Origin: Curtobacterium sp. VKM Ac-1395
GTDB lineage: Bacteria; Actinomycetota; Actinomycetes; Actinomycetales; Microbacteriaceae
Length of the DNA: 64,000 nt
Reading direction: 5' to 3'
NCBI RefSeq assembly: GCF_015350975.1
Contig: NZ_JADKRX010000001.1
Span: 372,001-436,000, forward strand
Shown here piece by piece: positions 26,534 through 36,191 of this stretch (its first letter is position 1; each line of letters opens with the position of its first letter). The notes beneath the pieces are model-generated. The model worked only from the letters and a program-made list of their open reading frames with translations. It was not told where the DNA came from and ran no database searches. The position numbers and the translations under genes were made by a program.

Positions 26534-27556
26534 GTGAACTCTCCGCGTCCCCGGTTGGATCCCGCAGTCGCCGGCACACGCCGCGCGGTGCGCGAGCTCC
26601 TCGCCCGGGCGCGCACCGAGGGGATCGTCCGTGACGGCGACCTGGTCCTCGTCGCCCTGAGCGGCGGACCGGACTCCCTCGCCCTCGCCGCGGCCACCGC
26701 GTTCGAGGCCCCGAAGCAGGACCTCCGCGCCGGCGCGGTCATCGTCGACCACGCGCTCCAGGCGGGCTCCGAGGCGGTGGCGAGCCGAGCCTCCAGGCAG
26801 GCCGCCGAGCTGGGACTGGCACCGGTCACGGTCCGCAGGGTCACCGTCGGCTCCGACGGTGGTCCGGAGGGCGCCGCCCGGGAGGCCCGCCACGCGTCGA
26901 TCGCCGAGGTCGCCACCGCCACCGGGTCACCCCTGGTGCTGTTCGGGCACACCCTGGACGACCAGGCCGAGACGGTGCTGCTCGGCCTGCTGCGCGGCAG
27001 CGGGCCGGACAGCCTGTCCGGCATGCCGCCGCTGGCGCGACGGACGGAGGGGCCGGCGTACGGCCGACCGCTCCTGGCCGTCCGACGGCCCACGACGCGG
27101 CAGGCCTGCGCCGCCGCCGGCCTGGCACCCTGGGACGACCCGCAGAACGACGACCCGGCGTACACGCGGGTGCGGGTCCGCACGACGCTGCTGCCCGCGC
27201 TCGAGCGGGAGCTGGGCGCCGACGTCGCCGAGGCACTCGCCCGCACGGCCGATCAGCTGCGGGAGGACTCCGCCGCGCTCGACCACTTCGCCGAGGAGAT
27301 GGCCGAGGACCTCGCCGAGCACTCCGAGGCCGGCATCTCGCTGTCCGTGCGGGAGCTCGCGGCCAACCCGCCGGCGCTCCGGCAGCGGCTGGTGCGTCTC
27401 GCGGTCGAGAGCGAGTTCGGGGTGACGCTGTCCCGTGTCCAGACGCTCGAGGTGTGCCGACTCGTGACCGACTGGAGCGGGCAGGGGCCGATCGACCTGC
27501 CGGGGGTCCGCGCATCCCGCGACGGCGACCGCCTGTCCTTCAGCGCCGGGCACTGA
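26534..27556 (+). CDS. tilS: tRNA(Ile)-lysidine synthase
   Basis: TilS converts C34 of tRNA-Ile(CAU) to lysidine so it reads AUA. The 340-residue protein contains the PP-loop VALSGGPDSLALA (residues about 40-52), FGHTLDDQAETVLLGLLRGSG and RPLLAVRRPTTR, a short actinobacterial form lacking the extended C-terminal domain of enterobacterial TilS. GTG start at 26534. First gene of the tilS-hpt-ftsH-fol run; gaps to hpt (40 bases) and ftsH (136 bases) are small. Confidence 0.93.
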   Translation: MNSPRPRLDPAVAGTRRAVRELLARARTEGIVRDGDLVLVALSGGPDSLALAAATAFEAPKQDLRAGAVIVDHALQAGSEAVASRASRQAAELGLAPVTVRRVTVGSDGGPEGAAREARHASIAEVATATGSPLVLFGHTLDDQAETVLLGLLRGSGPDSLSGMPPLARRTEGPAYGRPLLAVRRPTTRQACAAAGLAPWDDPQNDDPAYTRVRVRTTLLPALERELGADVAEALARTADQLREDSAALDHFAEEMAEDLAEHSEAGISLSVRELAANPPALRQRLVRLAVESEFGVTLSRVQTLEVCRLVTDWSGQGPIDLPGVRASRDGDRLSFSAGH

Positions 27557-27596
27557 GTCGCCCGGCACTGCGCAGCCGGGCCGTTAGGCTTGGCGC

Positions 27597-28148
27597 GTGG
27601 AACTCTCCGACGTGCAGGACGACCTCTCCGAAGTGCTCTTCACCCCCGAGCAGATCGACGACAAGATCGCCGAGCTGGCCGCGGCGGTCGACCGCGACTA
27701 CGCCGGCCGGGACCCGTTGCTCGTCGGCGTCCTCAAGGGCGCGGTCATGGTGATGGCGGACTTCTCGCGCCACCTGACCCTGCAGGCGAAGATGGACTGG
27801 ATGGCCGTGTCGTCGTACGGCTCCGGCACGAAGTCCTCCGGTGTCGTGCGGATCCTCAAGGACCTCGACACCGACCTGCACGGCCGCGACGTCATCATCG
27901 TCGAGGACATCATCGACTCCGGCCTGACGCTCTCCTGGCTCCAGCAGAACCTCGCGTCCCGCGGGGCGGCGAGCGTCGAGATCGTCGCCCTGCTGCGCAA
28001 GCCCGAGGCCGCCAAGGTCGAGGTCGACGTCCGCTACGTCGGCTTCGACATCCCGGACGCCTTCGTCGTCGGCTTCGGCCTGGACTACGACGAGCGCTAC
28101 CGCAACCTGCGCGGCATCGGGGTCCTCGCCCCGCACGTCTACTCCTGA
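27597..28148 (+). CDS. hpt: Hypoxanthine phosphoribosyltransferase
   Basis: A purine salvage enzyme (183 residues) making IMP/GMP from hypoxanthine/guanine and PRPP. LVGVLKGAVMVMADFSRHL is the pyrophosphate loop, SSYGSGTKSSGVVRILKDL the flexible loop, VIIVEDIIDSGLTL the PRPP-binding signature, and VGFDIPDAFVVGFGLDYDE the base-binding end. GTG start at 27597. The tilS-hpt-ftsH order is widely conserved in Gram-positive bacteria. Confidence 0.96.
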   Translation: MELSDVQDDLSEVLFTPEQIDDKIAELAAAVDRDYAGRDPLLVGVLKGAVMVMADFSRHLTLQAKMDWMAVSSYGSGTKSSGVVRILKDLDTDLHGRDVIIVEDIIDSGLTLSWLQQNLASRGAASVEIVALLRKPEAAKVEVDVRYVGFDIPDAFVVGFGLDYDERYRNLRGIGVLAPHVYS

Positions 28149-28284
28149 CCGACGGTCCGGTCCCTCTGGCGAACCGTCCAGTTCGCCCGCAGAGGACACC
28201 CATTCTCGCCACAGAGTCGCAGCCGTATGCTGACCTGCACGCAACTTCGGCAGAGAAAGGTGTCGGGCACTCTGCCCGGATCAC

Positions 28285-30270
28285 ATGGACTTCAAGCGCA
28301 TCTTCCGCGGACCGTACGTCTGGGTACTGCTCGCGCTCGTGGGGATCATCGTCGGGTGGCAGCTCCTGTCGTCGACCGGTACCTCCCAGATCGACACGCA
28401 GAAGGGGCTCGAGCAGATCGCTGACGGCAAGGTCTCCTCTGCCGTCGTGAACTCGACCGACCAGCGCGTCGACCTCATCCTCAAGGACGGCGGTGCCACG
28501 GAGCAGTTCTACTACTCCGAGCCGCGTGGGCCGGAGGTCGTCGACGCGATCGCGCAGGCCGACCTGCCGAAGGGCTACAACGACACCGTCCAGCAGTCGA
28601 ACTGGTTCGTCACGCTCCTCGTGACGCTCCTGCCGTTCCTGCTCATCGGTGCGGTGTTCTGGTTCCTCCTCGCCAACGCCCAGGGCGGTGGCTCGAAGGT
28701 GATGCAGTTCGGCAAGTCCAAGGCGAAGATGAACAACAAGGAGAACCCGCAGGTCTCCTTCTCCGACGTCGCCGGCGCGGACGAGGCCATCGAGGAGCTC
28801 CACGAGATCAAGGAGTTCCTCAAGGAGCCCGCCAAGTTCCAGGCCGTCGGCGCCAAGATCCCGAAGGGCGTGCTGCTGTACGGCCCTCCCGGCACCGGCA
28901 AGACCCTGCTCGCACGTGCCGTCGCCGGCGAAGCGGGCGTGCCGTTCTACTCGATCTCCGGCTCGGACTTCGTCGAGATGTTCGTCGGTGTCGGTGCGAG
29001 CCGCGTCCGTGACCTCTTCGACCAGGCCAAGCAGAACTCCCCGGCCATCGTCTTCATCGACGAGATCGACGCCGTGGGTCGTCACCGCGGCGCCGGCATC
29101 GGTGGCGGCAACGACGAGCGCGAGCAGACGCTGAACCAGCTCCTCGTCGAGATGGACGGCTTCGACGGCAAGACGAACGTCATCCTGATCGCCGCGACGA
29201 ACCGTCCCGACGTCCTCGACCCCGCACTCCTGCGTCCGGGCCGCTTCGACCGCCAGATCGGCGTCGACGCACCGGGCCTGCAGGGCCGCAAGCAGATCCT
29301 CGAGGTCCACGCGAAGGGCAAGCCCCTCGCCGCCGGTGTCGACCTCGAGCTGCTCGCCCGCAAGACGCCGGGCTTCACCGGTGCCGACCTGGCGAACGTG
29401 CTCAACGAGGCCGCGCTGCTGACCGCCCGGTCGAACGCGCAGCTCATCGACAACCGTGCCCTGGACGAGGCCGTCGACCGCGTGATGGCCGGCCCGCAGC
29501 GCCGCACGCGCATCATGTCCGACCAGGAACGCCTCATCACCGCGTACCACGAGGGCGGCCACGCCCTCGCGGCAGCGGCGATGCGCCACACCGACCCGGT
29601 CACGAAGATCACGATCCTGCCGCGCGGCCGTGCCCTGGGCTACACGATGGTGCTCCCGCTCGAGGACAAGTACTCCGTCACCCGCAACGAACTGCTCGAC
29701 CAGCTCACGTACGCCATGGGTGGCCGCGTCGCCGAGGAGATCGTCTTCCACGACCCGACCACGGGAGCGTCGAACGACATCGAGAAGGCCACCGGCACCG
29801 CCCGCAAGATGGTCACCGAGTACGGCATGAGCCGTGCCGTCGGGTCGGTCAAGCTCGGCGCCGGGTCGAGCGAGCCGTTCGTCGGCCGCGACATGAGCGG
29901 TGGGACCGGGCGCGACTACTCGGAGAACATCGCCGAGACCGTCGACGCCGAGACCCGCGCGCTGCTCGAGGCCGCGCACGACGAGGCCTACCAGGTGCTC
30001 AACGACAACCGCGACCTGCTCGACCGCCTGGCCGGTGAGCTCCTCGAGAAGGAGACGCTGGACGCGCCGGAGCTCGTCGAGCTGTTCAAGGACGTCCGCA
30101 AGATCCCCGAGCGCCCGCAGTGGCTCTCGAGCGAGAAGCGTCCGGTCAGCGACCTGCCCGCCATCGCGGTCCCCGGCAAGGCAGCGAACACCGCCGCCGA
30201 GCAGGAGACCGAGGCGTCGAAGGCCCGTCGGGCCCGTCCGTTCGGCAACCCGGGCATCGCACCCGCGTAG
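28285..30270 (+). CDS. ftsH: ATP-dependent zinc metalloprotease FtsH
   Basis: A membrane-anchored AAA protease of 661 residues. Two transmembrane helices (about residues 9-29 and 108-130) flank a small extracytoplasmic domain. The AAA module has Walker A GPPGTGKT (200-207), Walker [12 protein letters not shown] and the second region of homology [20 protein letters not shown]. The peptidase motif is HEGGH (422-426). It degrades membrane proteins and regulators. The Lys/Arg/Ala-rich tail (after about 610) is variable in the family. folP begins five bases after the stop. Confidence 0.98.
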   Translation: MDFKRIFRGPYVWVLLALVGIIVGWQLLSSTGTSQIDTQKGLEQIADGKVSSAVVNSTDQRVDLILKDGGATEQFYYSEPRGPEVVDAIAQADLPKGYNDTVQQSNWFVTLLVTLLPFLLIGAVFWFLLANAQGGGSKVMQFGKSKAKMNNKENPQVSFSDVAGADEAIEELHEIKEFLKEPAKFQAVGAKIPKGVLLYGPPGTGKTLLARAVAGEAGVPFYSISGSDFVEMFVGVGASRVRDLFDQAKQNSPAIVFIDEIDAVGRHRGAGIGGGNDEREQTLNQLLVEMDGFDGKTNVILIAATNRPDVLDPALLRPGRFDRQIGVDAPGLQGRKQILEVHAKGKPLAAGVDLELLARKTPGFTGADLANVLNEAALLTARSNAQLIDNRALDEAVDRVMAGPQRRTRIMSDQERLITAYHEGGHALAAAAMRHTDPVTKITILPRGRALGYTMVLPLEDKYSVTRNELLDQLTYAMGGRVAEEIVFHDPTTGASNDIEKATGTARKMVTEYGMSRAVGSVKLGAGSSEPFVGRDMSGGTGRDYSENIAETVDAETRALLEAAHDEAYQVLNDNRDLLDRLAGELLEKETLDAPELVELFKDVRKIPERPQWLSSEKRPVSDLPAIAVPGKAANTAAEQETEASKARRARPFGNPGIAPA

Positions 30271-30275
30271 CCGGC

Positions 30276-31139
30276 ATGACCGACCTGCCGACGAGACGGG
30301 GTCGCCGCCCAGGTGGCCGTCCGTCCGTCGGAGGACGAACCCGCGTGATGGGGATCCTCAACGTCACGCCGGACTCGTTCTCCGACGGCGGGCTGCACCA
30401 GGCGTACGACAGTGCCCTCGCGCACGCCCGTGAGCTCGTCGCCACCGGCGCCGACATCGTCGACGTCGGCGGGGAGTCCACCCGGCCGGGGGCCGAGCGG
30501 GTCCCCGTGGACGTCGAACAGGAGCGGGTGCTCCCCGTCGTCCGGCAGCTCGTCGCCGAGGGCGTCCCGGTCAGCATCGACACGATGAACGCCAGCACCG
30601 CCGAACGTGCGGTCGAGCTCGGCGCCGTGATCGTGAACGACGTCTCCGGCGGCCTCGCCGACCCGGACATGGCCCGCGTGGTCGCCGCGACGGGCACCGG
30701 GTTCGTGGTGATGCACTGGCGCGGCCACAGCGACCGGATGTACCGCGACGCCGTCTACGCGCACGCGGTGGACGAGGTCCGTCGCGAGGTCGAGATGCGC
30801 GTCGCCGAGCTCATCGTGCTCGGCGTCCGTCAGGAGCAGGTCGTCATCGACCCGGGCCTCGGCTTCGCCAAGCAGGGCGCGCAGAACTGGGAGATCCTCG
30901 CCGGGTACGAGCGCTTCGCCTCGATCGGGCTGCCCGTGCTCGTCGCCGCCTCGCGGAAGCGCTTCCTCGAGGGCGTCGGCAGCGCCGAGGGTGCTCCGCC
31001 GAAGGACCGTGACCTCGCCACGGCGGCCATCAGCCTGTTGGCCGCCGAACGAGGCGCCTGGGGCGTGCGTGTGCACGACCCCGCACCGACCCGCGCCGTC
31101 CTGGACGTGTGGGAAGCCTGGAGGGCAGCTCGATCGTGA
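30276..31139 (+). CDS. folP: Dihydropteroate synthase
   Basis: FolP condenses 4-aminobenzoate with dihydropterin pyrophosphate (the sulfonamide target). The 287-residue TIM barrel shows MGILNVTPDSFSDGG, DVGGESTRPGA, IVNDVSGGLAD, DPGLGFAKQ and the terminal RVHDPAPTRAVLDV. ATG at 30276, only five bases after ftsH. In many relatives folE stands between ftsH and folP; it is absent here. The stop overlaps the folB GTG. Confidence 0.97.
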   Translation: MTDLPTRRGRRPGGRPSVGGRTRVMGILNVTPDSFSDGGLHQAYDSALAHARELVATGADIVDVGGESTRPGAERVPVDVEQERVLPVVRQLVAEGVPVSIDTMNASTAERAVELGAVIVNDVSGGLADPDMARVVAATGTGFVVMHWRGHSDRMYRDAVYAHAVDEVRREVEMRVAELIVLGVRQEQVVIDPGLGFAKQGAQNWEILAGYERFASIGLPVLVAASRKRFLEGVGSAEGAPPKDRDLATAAISLLAAERGAWGVRVHDPAPTRAVLDVWEAWRAARS

Positions 31140-31552
31140 ACGACACCATCCGCCTCACCGGGGTCCGTGCCCGTGGCAACCACGGCGTGTTCGACCACGA
31201 GCGCGCCGACGGCCAGGAGTTCGTCGTCGACGTCGCGGTCGAGGTCGACGCCCGGGCCGCCGCCGGCACCGACGACCTCGACCGCACCGTGCACTACGGG
31301 GTCCTCGCCGAGCAGGTCGTCGCCGAGATCGAGCGCGACCCGGTCGACCTCATCGAGACCCTCGCCGAGCGGATCGCCGCCGCCGTGCTCACCCACCGCG
31401 CCGCCCTGGCGACGGAGGTCACCGTCCACAAGCCGCAGGCACCGATCACCGTGCCGTTCACCGACGTGTCGATCACGATCCGCCGCGAGCGGACCGTCGA
31501 GCACGATGCCGCAGTGCACTCCGGCGCAGCCGGGTCCGGAGCCCGCGCGTGA
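31136..31552 (+). CDS. folB: Dihydroneopterin aldolase
   Basis: A 138-residue FolB that cleaves dihydroneopterin to hydroxymethyldihydropterin. VRARGNHGVFDHER, VHYGVLAEQV, DLIETLAERIA (active-site Glu) and VTVHKPQAPI (Lys) are present. Starts with GTG at 31136 in a GTGA overlap with folP, with GGAGGGCAG upstream. A short Ser/Ala/Gly-rich tail (after residue 120) is not part of the fold. Confidence 0.95.
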   Translation: MNDTIRLTGVRARGNHGVFDHERADGQEFVVDVAVEVDARAAAGTDDLDRTVHYGVLAEQVVAEIERDPVDLIETLAERIAAAVLTHRAALATEVTVHKPQAPITVPFTDVSITIRRERTVEHDAAVHSGAAGSGARA

Positions 31553-32160
31553 GTCGTGCCGTCATCGCCCTCGGCGCCAACCTCGGCGACCGGGGCAGCA
31601 CGCTCCGCGCCGCAGCGGCCGCCGTCGCCGCGGTCCCCGGCGTCCGACCGGTGGCGTCCAGCCACGAGGTCGAGTCCGTCGCCGTGACCCTCGACGGCCC
31701 GGACACGGCGAAGCCCCGGTACCGCAACGCCGTCGTCGTCGTGGACACCGACCTGGGGCCGCAGGAGCTCCTCGACGCCCTGCACGCCATCGAGGACGCC
31801 CACGGCCGCACCCGCGAGGTCCGGTGGGGCGACCGCACGCTCGACCTCGACGTCGTCGCGCTGCAGGACGACGACGGCACGGACGTCCTCGTCGACACCG
31901 CGACCCTGACCGTGCCGCACCCCCGCGCACACGAGCGCGCGTTCGTGCTCGCGCCGTGGCACGACGCCGACCCATCGGCCGTGCTGCCCGGTGCCGGGCC
32001 GGTGGCGGACCTGCTCGCCGCGGTCGGCGACGACACCGAGCGCGTCGACGAGCCGCGCCTCTTCGACGAGCCGACCCGAGCCTCCCGTCCGACCGACGCG
32101 ACCGTCGCGACGGACGTGGCCGACGCGACCGCTGCGACGCCACCCGGAGCGGTCTCGTGA
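31549..32160 (+). CDS. folK: 2-amino-4-hydroxy-6-hydroxymethyldihydropteridine diphosphokinase
   Basis: FolK transfers pyrophosphate from ATP to hydroxymethyldihydropterin, feeding FolP. The 203-residue protein has IALGANLGDRGSTL, the YRNAVVVVDT strand, REVRWGDRTLDLDVV (metal-binding Asp pair) and VPHPRAHERAFVLAPW. GTG start in a GTGA overlap with folB. A tail of about 40 residues rich in Asp, Ala and Thr follows the fold and contains a CGAGCCTCC repeat unit in its DNA; the tail is probably dispensable. Confidence 0.95.
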   Translation: MSRAVIALGANLGDRGSTLRAAAAAVAAVPGVRPVASSHEVESVAVTLDGPDTAKPRYRNAVVVVDTDLGPQELLDALHAIEDAHGRTREVRWGDRTLDLDVVALQDDDGTDVLVDTATLTVPHPRAHERAFVLAPWHDADPSAVLPGAGPVADLLAAVGDDTERVDEPRLFDEPTRASRPTDATVATDVADATAATPPGAVS

Positions 32161-32636
32161 AGCCGACCCGCGCCTCCACCCTCGTCAGCGTCGCGGTCGT
32201 CGCGGCCGTGGCCGGCTTCGCCCTCGACGCCGCGCTCGCCTCGCGCCAGGTCCCGACGCTCATCCTCTCCGCCCCGCTCGGCCTGACGCTCGCGTTCATC
32301 GGCATCGCGCTGGTGGTCATGGCGCTGCCGATCCGGCGCCAGGTCCGCGGGCGGGCCGAGCGCCGTGTCGACCCGCACTACGCGACCCGCGTGGTGGTGC
32401 TCGCGAAGGCCTCGAGCATCTGCGGTGCCTTCTTCGGCGCGCTGGCGCTCGGACTGGTCGTGTACCTCCTGACCCGCTCGGTCCTGCCTTCGCTAGGCTC
32501 GACCCTGCCGAACGCCGTGGCCGTCGGTGGCGGGATCGTGCTCACCGTGTGCGCCCTCGTCGCCGAACGGATGTGCGTCGTCCCCCCGGACGACGACGAC
32601 CACGACGACCCGCGCGGCGGCACGGCGGTGCACTGA
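32157..32636 (+). CDS. DUF3180 family membrane protein
   Basis: A 159-residue integral membrane protein with four hydrophobic segments (residues about 9-28, 37-58, 87-108, 118-138) and a His/Asp-rich C-terminus. DUF3180 genes follow folK throughout actinobacteria. GTG start overlaps the folK stop. Function unknown; the conserved cysteine in KASSICGAFFG is a family feature. Confidence 0.85.
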   Translation: MKPTRASTLVSVAVVAAVAGFALDAALASRQVPTLILSAPLGLTLAFIGIALVVMALPIRRQVRGRAERRVDPHYATRVVVLAKASSICGAFFGALALGLVVYLLTRSVLPSLGSTLPNAVAVGGGIVLTVCALVAERMCVVPPDDDDHDDPRGGTAVH

Positions 32637-32695
32637 CCGACTGCCGTTCGACCACCGCGCGACGGCCGACCCACGCCACACCACAGGAGGCCGCG

Positions 32696-33217
32696 ATGCC
32701 GCGCGAACGACTCGACGAGCCCGGCCTCGGCCTGACCGGTGTGGACTGGACCCGGGTGTCCTCGAAGCTCGTCTGGACCGAGCTCATCACGACCGTGCTG
32801 GCTGGGGTCGTCGTCACCGTCGGCTGCGTGCTCATCGGGGTCGTGAGCGGTGGACCGGGCGAGACGGCCGGCCTCGTGTGGACGCTGATCGGCGTCGCGA
32901 TCGGGATCATCACGCTGGTCACGGCCGTGCTCACGCCGCGTCGGGTCCGTGCGATCGGGTACGCCCTCCGTGACGACGACTTCGTGCTCCGCAAGGGCCT
33001 GATGTGGCAGCGCTTCACCGCGGTGCCGTACGGCCGCCTGCAGCTCGTCGACGTGAACCGCGGACCGCTCGACCGGGTGCTCGGCATGAGCGAGCTGAAG
33101 TTCGTGACCGCTGCGGCGTCGACGAACGTGCGGATCCCGGGCATCCCCGCCGACCGCGCGGACGAGCTCCGCGACCGACTCGTCGAGCTCGCCGAGTCCC
33201 GTCGCGCCGGGCTGTAG
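32696..33217 (+). CDS. PH domain-containing membrane protein (YdbS-like)
   Basis: A 173-residue protein with two transmembrane helices (about residues 28-51 and 60-81), then a bacterial PH (bPH2) domain: FVLRKGLMWQRFTAVPYGRLQLVDVNRGPLDRVLG is the family signature. ATG follows AGGAGG. It precedes a larger bPH2 protein by eight bases, the same small-large pairing as ydbS-ydbT of Bacillus, where the pair affects resistance to antimicrobial peptides. Function here is inferred. Confidence 0.88.
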   Translation: MPRERLDEPGLGLTGVDWTRVSSKLVWTELITTVLAGVVVTVGCVLIGVVSGGPGETAGLVWTLIGVAIGIITLVTAVLTPRRVRAIGYALRDDDFVLRKGLMWQRFTAVPYGRLQLVDVNRGPLDRVLGMSELKFVTAAASTNVRIPGIPADRADELRDRLVELAESRRAGL

Positions 33218-33225
33218 GGGCCGAC

Positions 33226-34986
33226 GTGACCTTCCGACCCGGGCCGCCGCCGCCCGCACCGCCCGCCCCGAACCGCCGGGGGAACGCCGCGGCCGCCGCG
33301 CCCCTGACCGACGGGGAGTGGCATCGACTGCACCCCCTCACACCGCTGCTGCGCGGCGGGATCTTCCTCGTCGTCGTGCTCGGCATCGTCGTGAACAACC
33401 TCCGCGACACCCTCTTCGAGACCTTCATCCCGGGCGGCGGGTCACGCGAGCAGGGCGACCCCGTCCGCTACGTCTGGGAGCACGGGGCGTTCGGCTGGGT
33501 GCTGCTCGGGATCGCGGTGTTCCTGGTCGTGCTGATCGGTCTGTTCTACCTGTCCTGGCGCATGCACGAGTTCCGCGTCACCGGCGAGATCGTCGAGGTG
33601 CGCTCCGGCGTGATGTTCCGCAACCACCGCAAGGCCCGGCTCGACCGGATCCAGGGCATCAACATCACCCGCCCGCTGATCCCGCGGCTGTTCGGCACGG
33701 CGAAGCTCGAGATCGCGCAGGCCGGCAACGACGCCAACGTGCAGCTCGCGTACCTCGGGGCGAAGGCCTCCGACGACCTGCGGCAGCGCATCCTGGTGCT
33801 CGCCTCCGGCGCCCGCGACGAGCCCGAGGAAGCGACACCCGGCCGTCAGTACAGCTCGGACGGGGTCGTCTCCGACCGCGTGTACGAGTTCCTGTCGCCC
33901 GAGCTCGACGCCGACGCGGTGCACGCCACCCGCATCGTGAAGGTCAAGCCCGGGCGCCTCATCGCCTCGATGCTGCTCTCCGGCACGACCGTGGTGATCC
34001 TGGCGCTGGTCGCCGCGATCATCGTCAGCATCGCGCTGACGGGGGAGTACTTCCTGCTCGTCACGCTGTTCCCCGCCGTCATCGGCAGTGGCGGGTACTA
34101 CGTCCGCAAGTTCTCGAAGTCGCTGCAGTACACCATCGCCGACACCCGCGACGGCATCCGGATCGGCTTCGGCCTGGTCTCGACGACGAACGAGACCCTG
34201 CCGCCCGGCCGCATCCACGCGGTCAGCGTCGCGCAGCCCCTGCTCTGGCGTCCGTTCGGCTGGTGGGACGTCCGCATCAACCGTGCGACCAACGCCGGCA
34301 ACGGGGCGTCGAGCAACCAGCAGGTGTCGTCCATCGTCCTCCCCGTGGGGACCGCGGCCGACGTCCGACAGGTGCTCGAGATCATCCTGCCGGCACTGGT
34401 CGGATCCGCGGTCGTCGGGCCCGAGGCCTCGAAGGACCGCCTCCGCGAGGGCTCCGCCGAAGCCGTCAGCGTGGTCGACGACAGCCTCACCACCACCGGG
34501 GACGCCGGTGGCTTCGTGCACTCGCCGCGTCGGGGCCGCTGGCTCCGCCCGCTCTCCGCACGCCGCAACGGCTACCGCTTCGTCGAGGGCGCCGTGCTCG
34601 TCCGCCTCGGGGCCGTCTGGCGGTCGCTCGTCGTCGTCCCGCTGCCCCGCGTGCAGAGCGTGCGCGTCGAGCAGGGACCGCTGGAGCGGCTGCTCCGCCT
34701 GGCCTCGGTGCACGTCCACACCGTCTCCGGTCCGGTCGCCGCGCGCGTCGGGGCGCTCGACGCCAGGGACGCCCAGCGCCTGTGGTCCGGCACCGCGGAG
34801 CGCGCCGTCGAGGCAGCGGCCACCGACACCTCCCACCGCTGGCGGTCCCGTGGACCAGCAGCAGCCGACGGCCAGGAGGCTCGCACCACCCCCGACCCGC
34901 ACCCTGCGGTCCCGCAGGCGGCCCGCTCGGCGCTTGACGTGCCTCCCGGCTGGCAGGACGTCCCCGGGACGGGAGCCGTCCGATGA
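33226..34986 (+). CDS. Large PH domain-containing membrane protein (YdbT-like)
   Basis: A 586-residue protein with a proline-rich N-terminus (PPPPAPPAP), four or more transmembrane helices (about 45-65, 90-115, 245-265, 270-290) and three bPH2 modules, seen from the repeats NHRKARLDRIQGINITRPL, LPPGRIHAVSVAQPLLWR and VPLPRVQSVRVEQGPLERL. GTG start at 33226. The C-terminal tail contains a GGAGGCTCG repeat unit. The stop overlaps the next start (ATGA). Confidence 0.88.
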   Translation: MTFRPGPPPPAPPAPNRRGNAAAAAPLTDGEWHRLHPLTPLLRGGIFLVVVLGIVVNNLRDTLFETFIPGGGSREQGDPVRYVWEHGAFGWVLLGIAVFLVVLIGLFYLSWRMHEFRVTGEIVEVRSGVMFRNHRKARLDRIQGINITRPLIPRLFGTAKLEIAQAGNDANVQLAYLGAKASDDLRQRILVLASGARDEPEEATPGRQYSSDGVVSDRVYEFLSPELDADAVHATRIVKVKPGRLIASMLLSGTTVVILALVAAIIVSIALTGEYFLLVTLFPAVIGSGGYYVRKFSKSLQYTIADTRDGIRIGFGLVSTTNETLPPGRIHAVSVAQPLLWRPFGWWDVRINRATNAGNGASSNQQVSSIVLPVGTAADVRQVLEIILPALVGSAVVGPEASKDRLREGSAEAVSVVDDSLTTTGDAGGFVHSPRRGRWLRPLSARRNGYRFVEGAVLVRLGAVWRSLVVVPLPRVQSVRVEQGPLERLLRLASVHVHTVSGPVAARVGALDARDAQRLWSGTAERAVEAAATDTSHRWRSRGPAAADGQEARTTPDPHPAVPQAARSALDVPPGWQDVPGTGAVR

Positions 34987-35675
34987 GGGCGGGACGGCTG
35001 GGCGTGGGCGTCGTCGGCGCCGGACGGGTCGGTCCGGTCCTCGGGGCGGCGCTGGCGAACGCGGAGCACGCGGTCGTCGGCATCACCGCGGTCTCGGCGT
35101 CGAGCGTCGACCGTGCCGAGGCCCTGCTGCCCGGCGTCCCCGTCCTCGCGACCCCGGAGCTGGTGGAGCGCAGTGAACTCGTGCTGCTCGCGGTGCCGGA
35201 CGACCAGCTCGCGGAGCTCGTGCAGGGTCTGGCGGACGCCGGCATCTGGCAGCCGGGGCAGCTCGTCGTGCACACCAGTCCTGACCACGGCGTCGGCGTC
35301 CTGGCGCCCGCGATGGCCGCCGGGGCGATCCCGCTCGCGATCCACCCGGCGATGGCGTTCACCGGGACCAGCGTCGACCTGTCGCGGTTGCGCGATGCCT
35401 ACTGCGCCGTGACCGCACCCGGCCCCGTGCTCCCCATCGCCCAGGCGCTCGTCGTCGAGATGGGGGCAGAGCCCTTCGTCGTCGCCGAGCAGGACCGGCC
35501 CGCGTACGCCGATGCCGTGCGCGCCGCCGTGAGCTTCTCGACGGCCATCGTGGACCAGTCCGCCGGCACGCTGTCCTCGATCGGGGTGGAGCGTCCTGGC
35601 CGGGTCCTCGGGGCGCTCGTGCGCTCGGCGGTCGACAACGCGCTGGCGGCCGCGGACGGGCAGTCGGCGCTGTGA
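34983..35675 (+). CDS. Rossmann-like/DUF2520 domain protein
   Basis: A 230-residue protein: VGVVGAGRVGPVLGAAL (residues 6-22) is a dinucleotide-binding loop, LVLLAVPDDQLAELV and HPAMAFTG are typical of the DUF2520 group related to ketopantoate and NADP-oxidoreductase folds. Relatives are usually 260-300 residues and often precede panC; here the C-terminal domain is short and panC is absent. ATGA overlap with the gene before and a GTGA overlap with the gene after. Function unknown. Confidence 0.85.
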   Translation: MRAGRLGVGVVGAGRVGPVLGAALANAEHAVVGITAVSASSVDRAEALLPGVPVLATPELVERSELVLLAVPDDQLAELVQGLADAGIWQPGQLVVHTSPDHGVGVLAPAMAAGAIPLAIHPAMAFTGTSVDLSRLRDAYCAVTAPGPVLPIAQALVVEMGAEPFVVAEQDRPAYADAVRAAVSFSTAIVDQSAGTLSSIGVERPGRVLGALVRSAVDNALAAADGQSAL

Positions 35676-36127
35676 CGGACGGCCCGTTCCGCATCACCAC
35701 GGCCCAGGCCAAGGTCGGGTACGTCGTGGCGGCGAGCGTCATCGGGATCCTGCTCACGCTGCTGCTCTTCGCGTTCGGGCTCCCGGACGTCGTCGTGCCC
35801 TTGGTCGCCGCGATCGGGTTCGTCCTGATGGTCGGCATCGGCGTGCGGGTGTTCCGCGGGGACGACGAACCCGTCGCGCCGCCGCGTGCGTGGTGGCGGA
35901 TGACCGCGAGGCCGTTCGCCGGGTTCCTGCTGGCCGCGTACTTCGTCGCCGACGGACTGCTCGCGCGGCCGAGTGTCTCGAGCGGGTTCGACGTTGCCGG
36001 CACCGTCGTGATGCTCCTCGTCGCGGCGGCGTACGCCGGGTCGTCGGTGACCCTGCTCGTGCTGCGGGCGCAGGGCCGCGCGCCCGCAGGGGCCTTCGCC
36101 GCGGGCGGGACGCCGTCCCGCGGGTGA
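35672..36127 (+). CDS. Hypothetical integral membrane protein
   Basis: A 151-residue protein with four predicted helices (residues about 17-38, 42-60, 79-97, 105-128). GTG start overlaps the preceding stop by four bases, so it belongs to the operon. No family recognised. A run of Ala/Gly/Arg ends the protein. Confidence 0.72.
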   Translation: MTDGPFRITTAQAKVGYVVAASVIGILLTLLLFAFGLPDVVVPLVAAIGFVLMVGIGVRVFRGDDEPVAPPRAWWRMTARPFAGFLLAAYFVADGLLARPSVSSGFDVAGTVVMLLVAAAYAGSSVTLLVLRAQGRAPAGAFAAGGTPSRG

Positions 36128-36191
36128 CGGGCGGCGGGGCGCTGGCCGGTAGCATCGACGCGATCCCCCACGACCTCCGGAGCCGCACCCC

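Noticed and set aside
26784-26796. CGAGCCTCC within tilS as a gene-end signal
   Set aside because: It lies in the middle of the gene, so the motif cannot be strictly a 3'-end element; it was kept only as part of the frequency observation.
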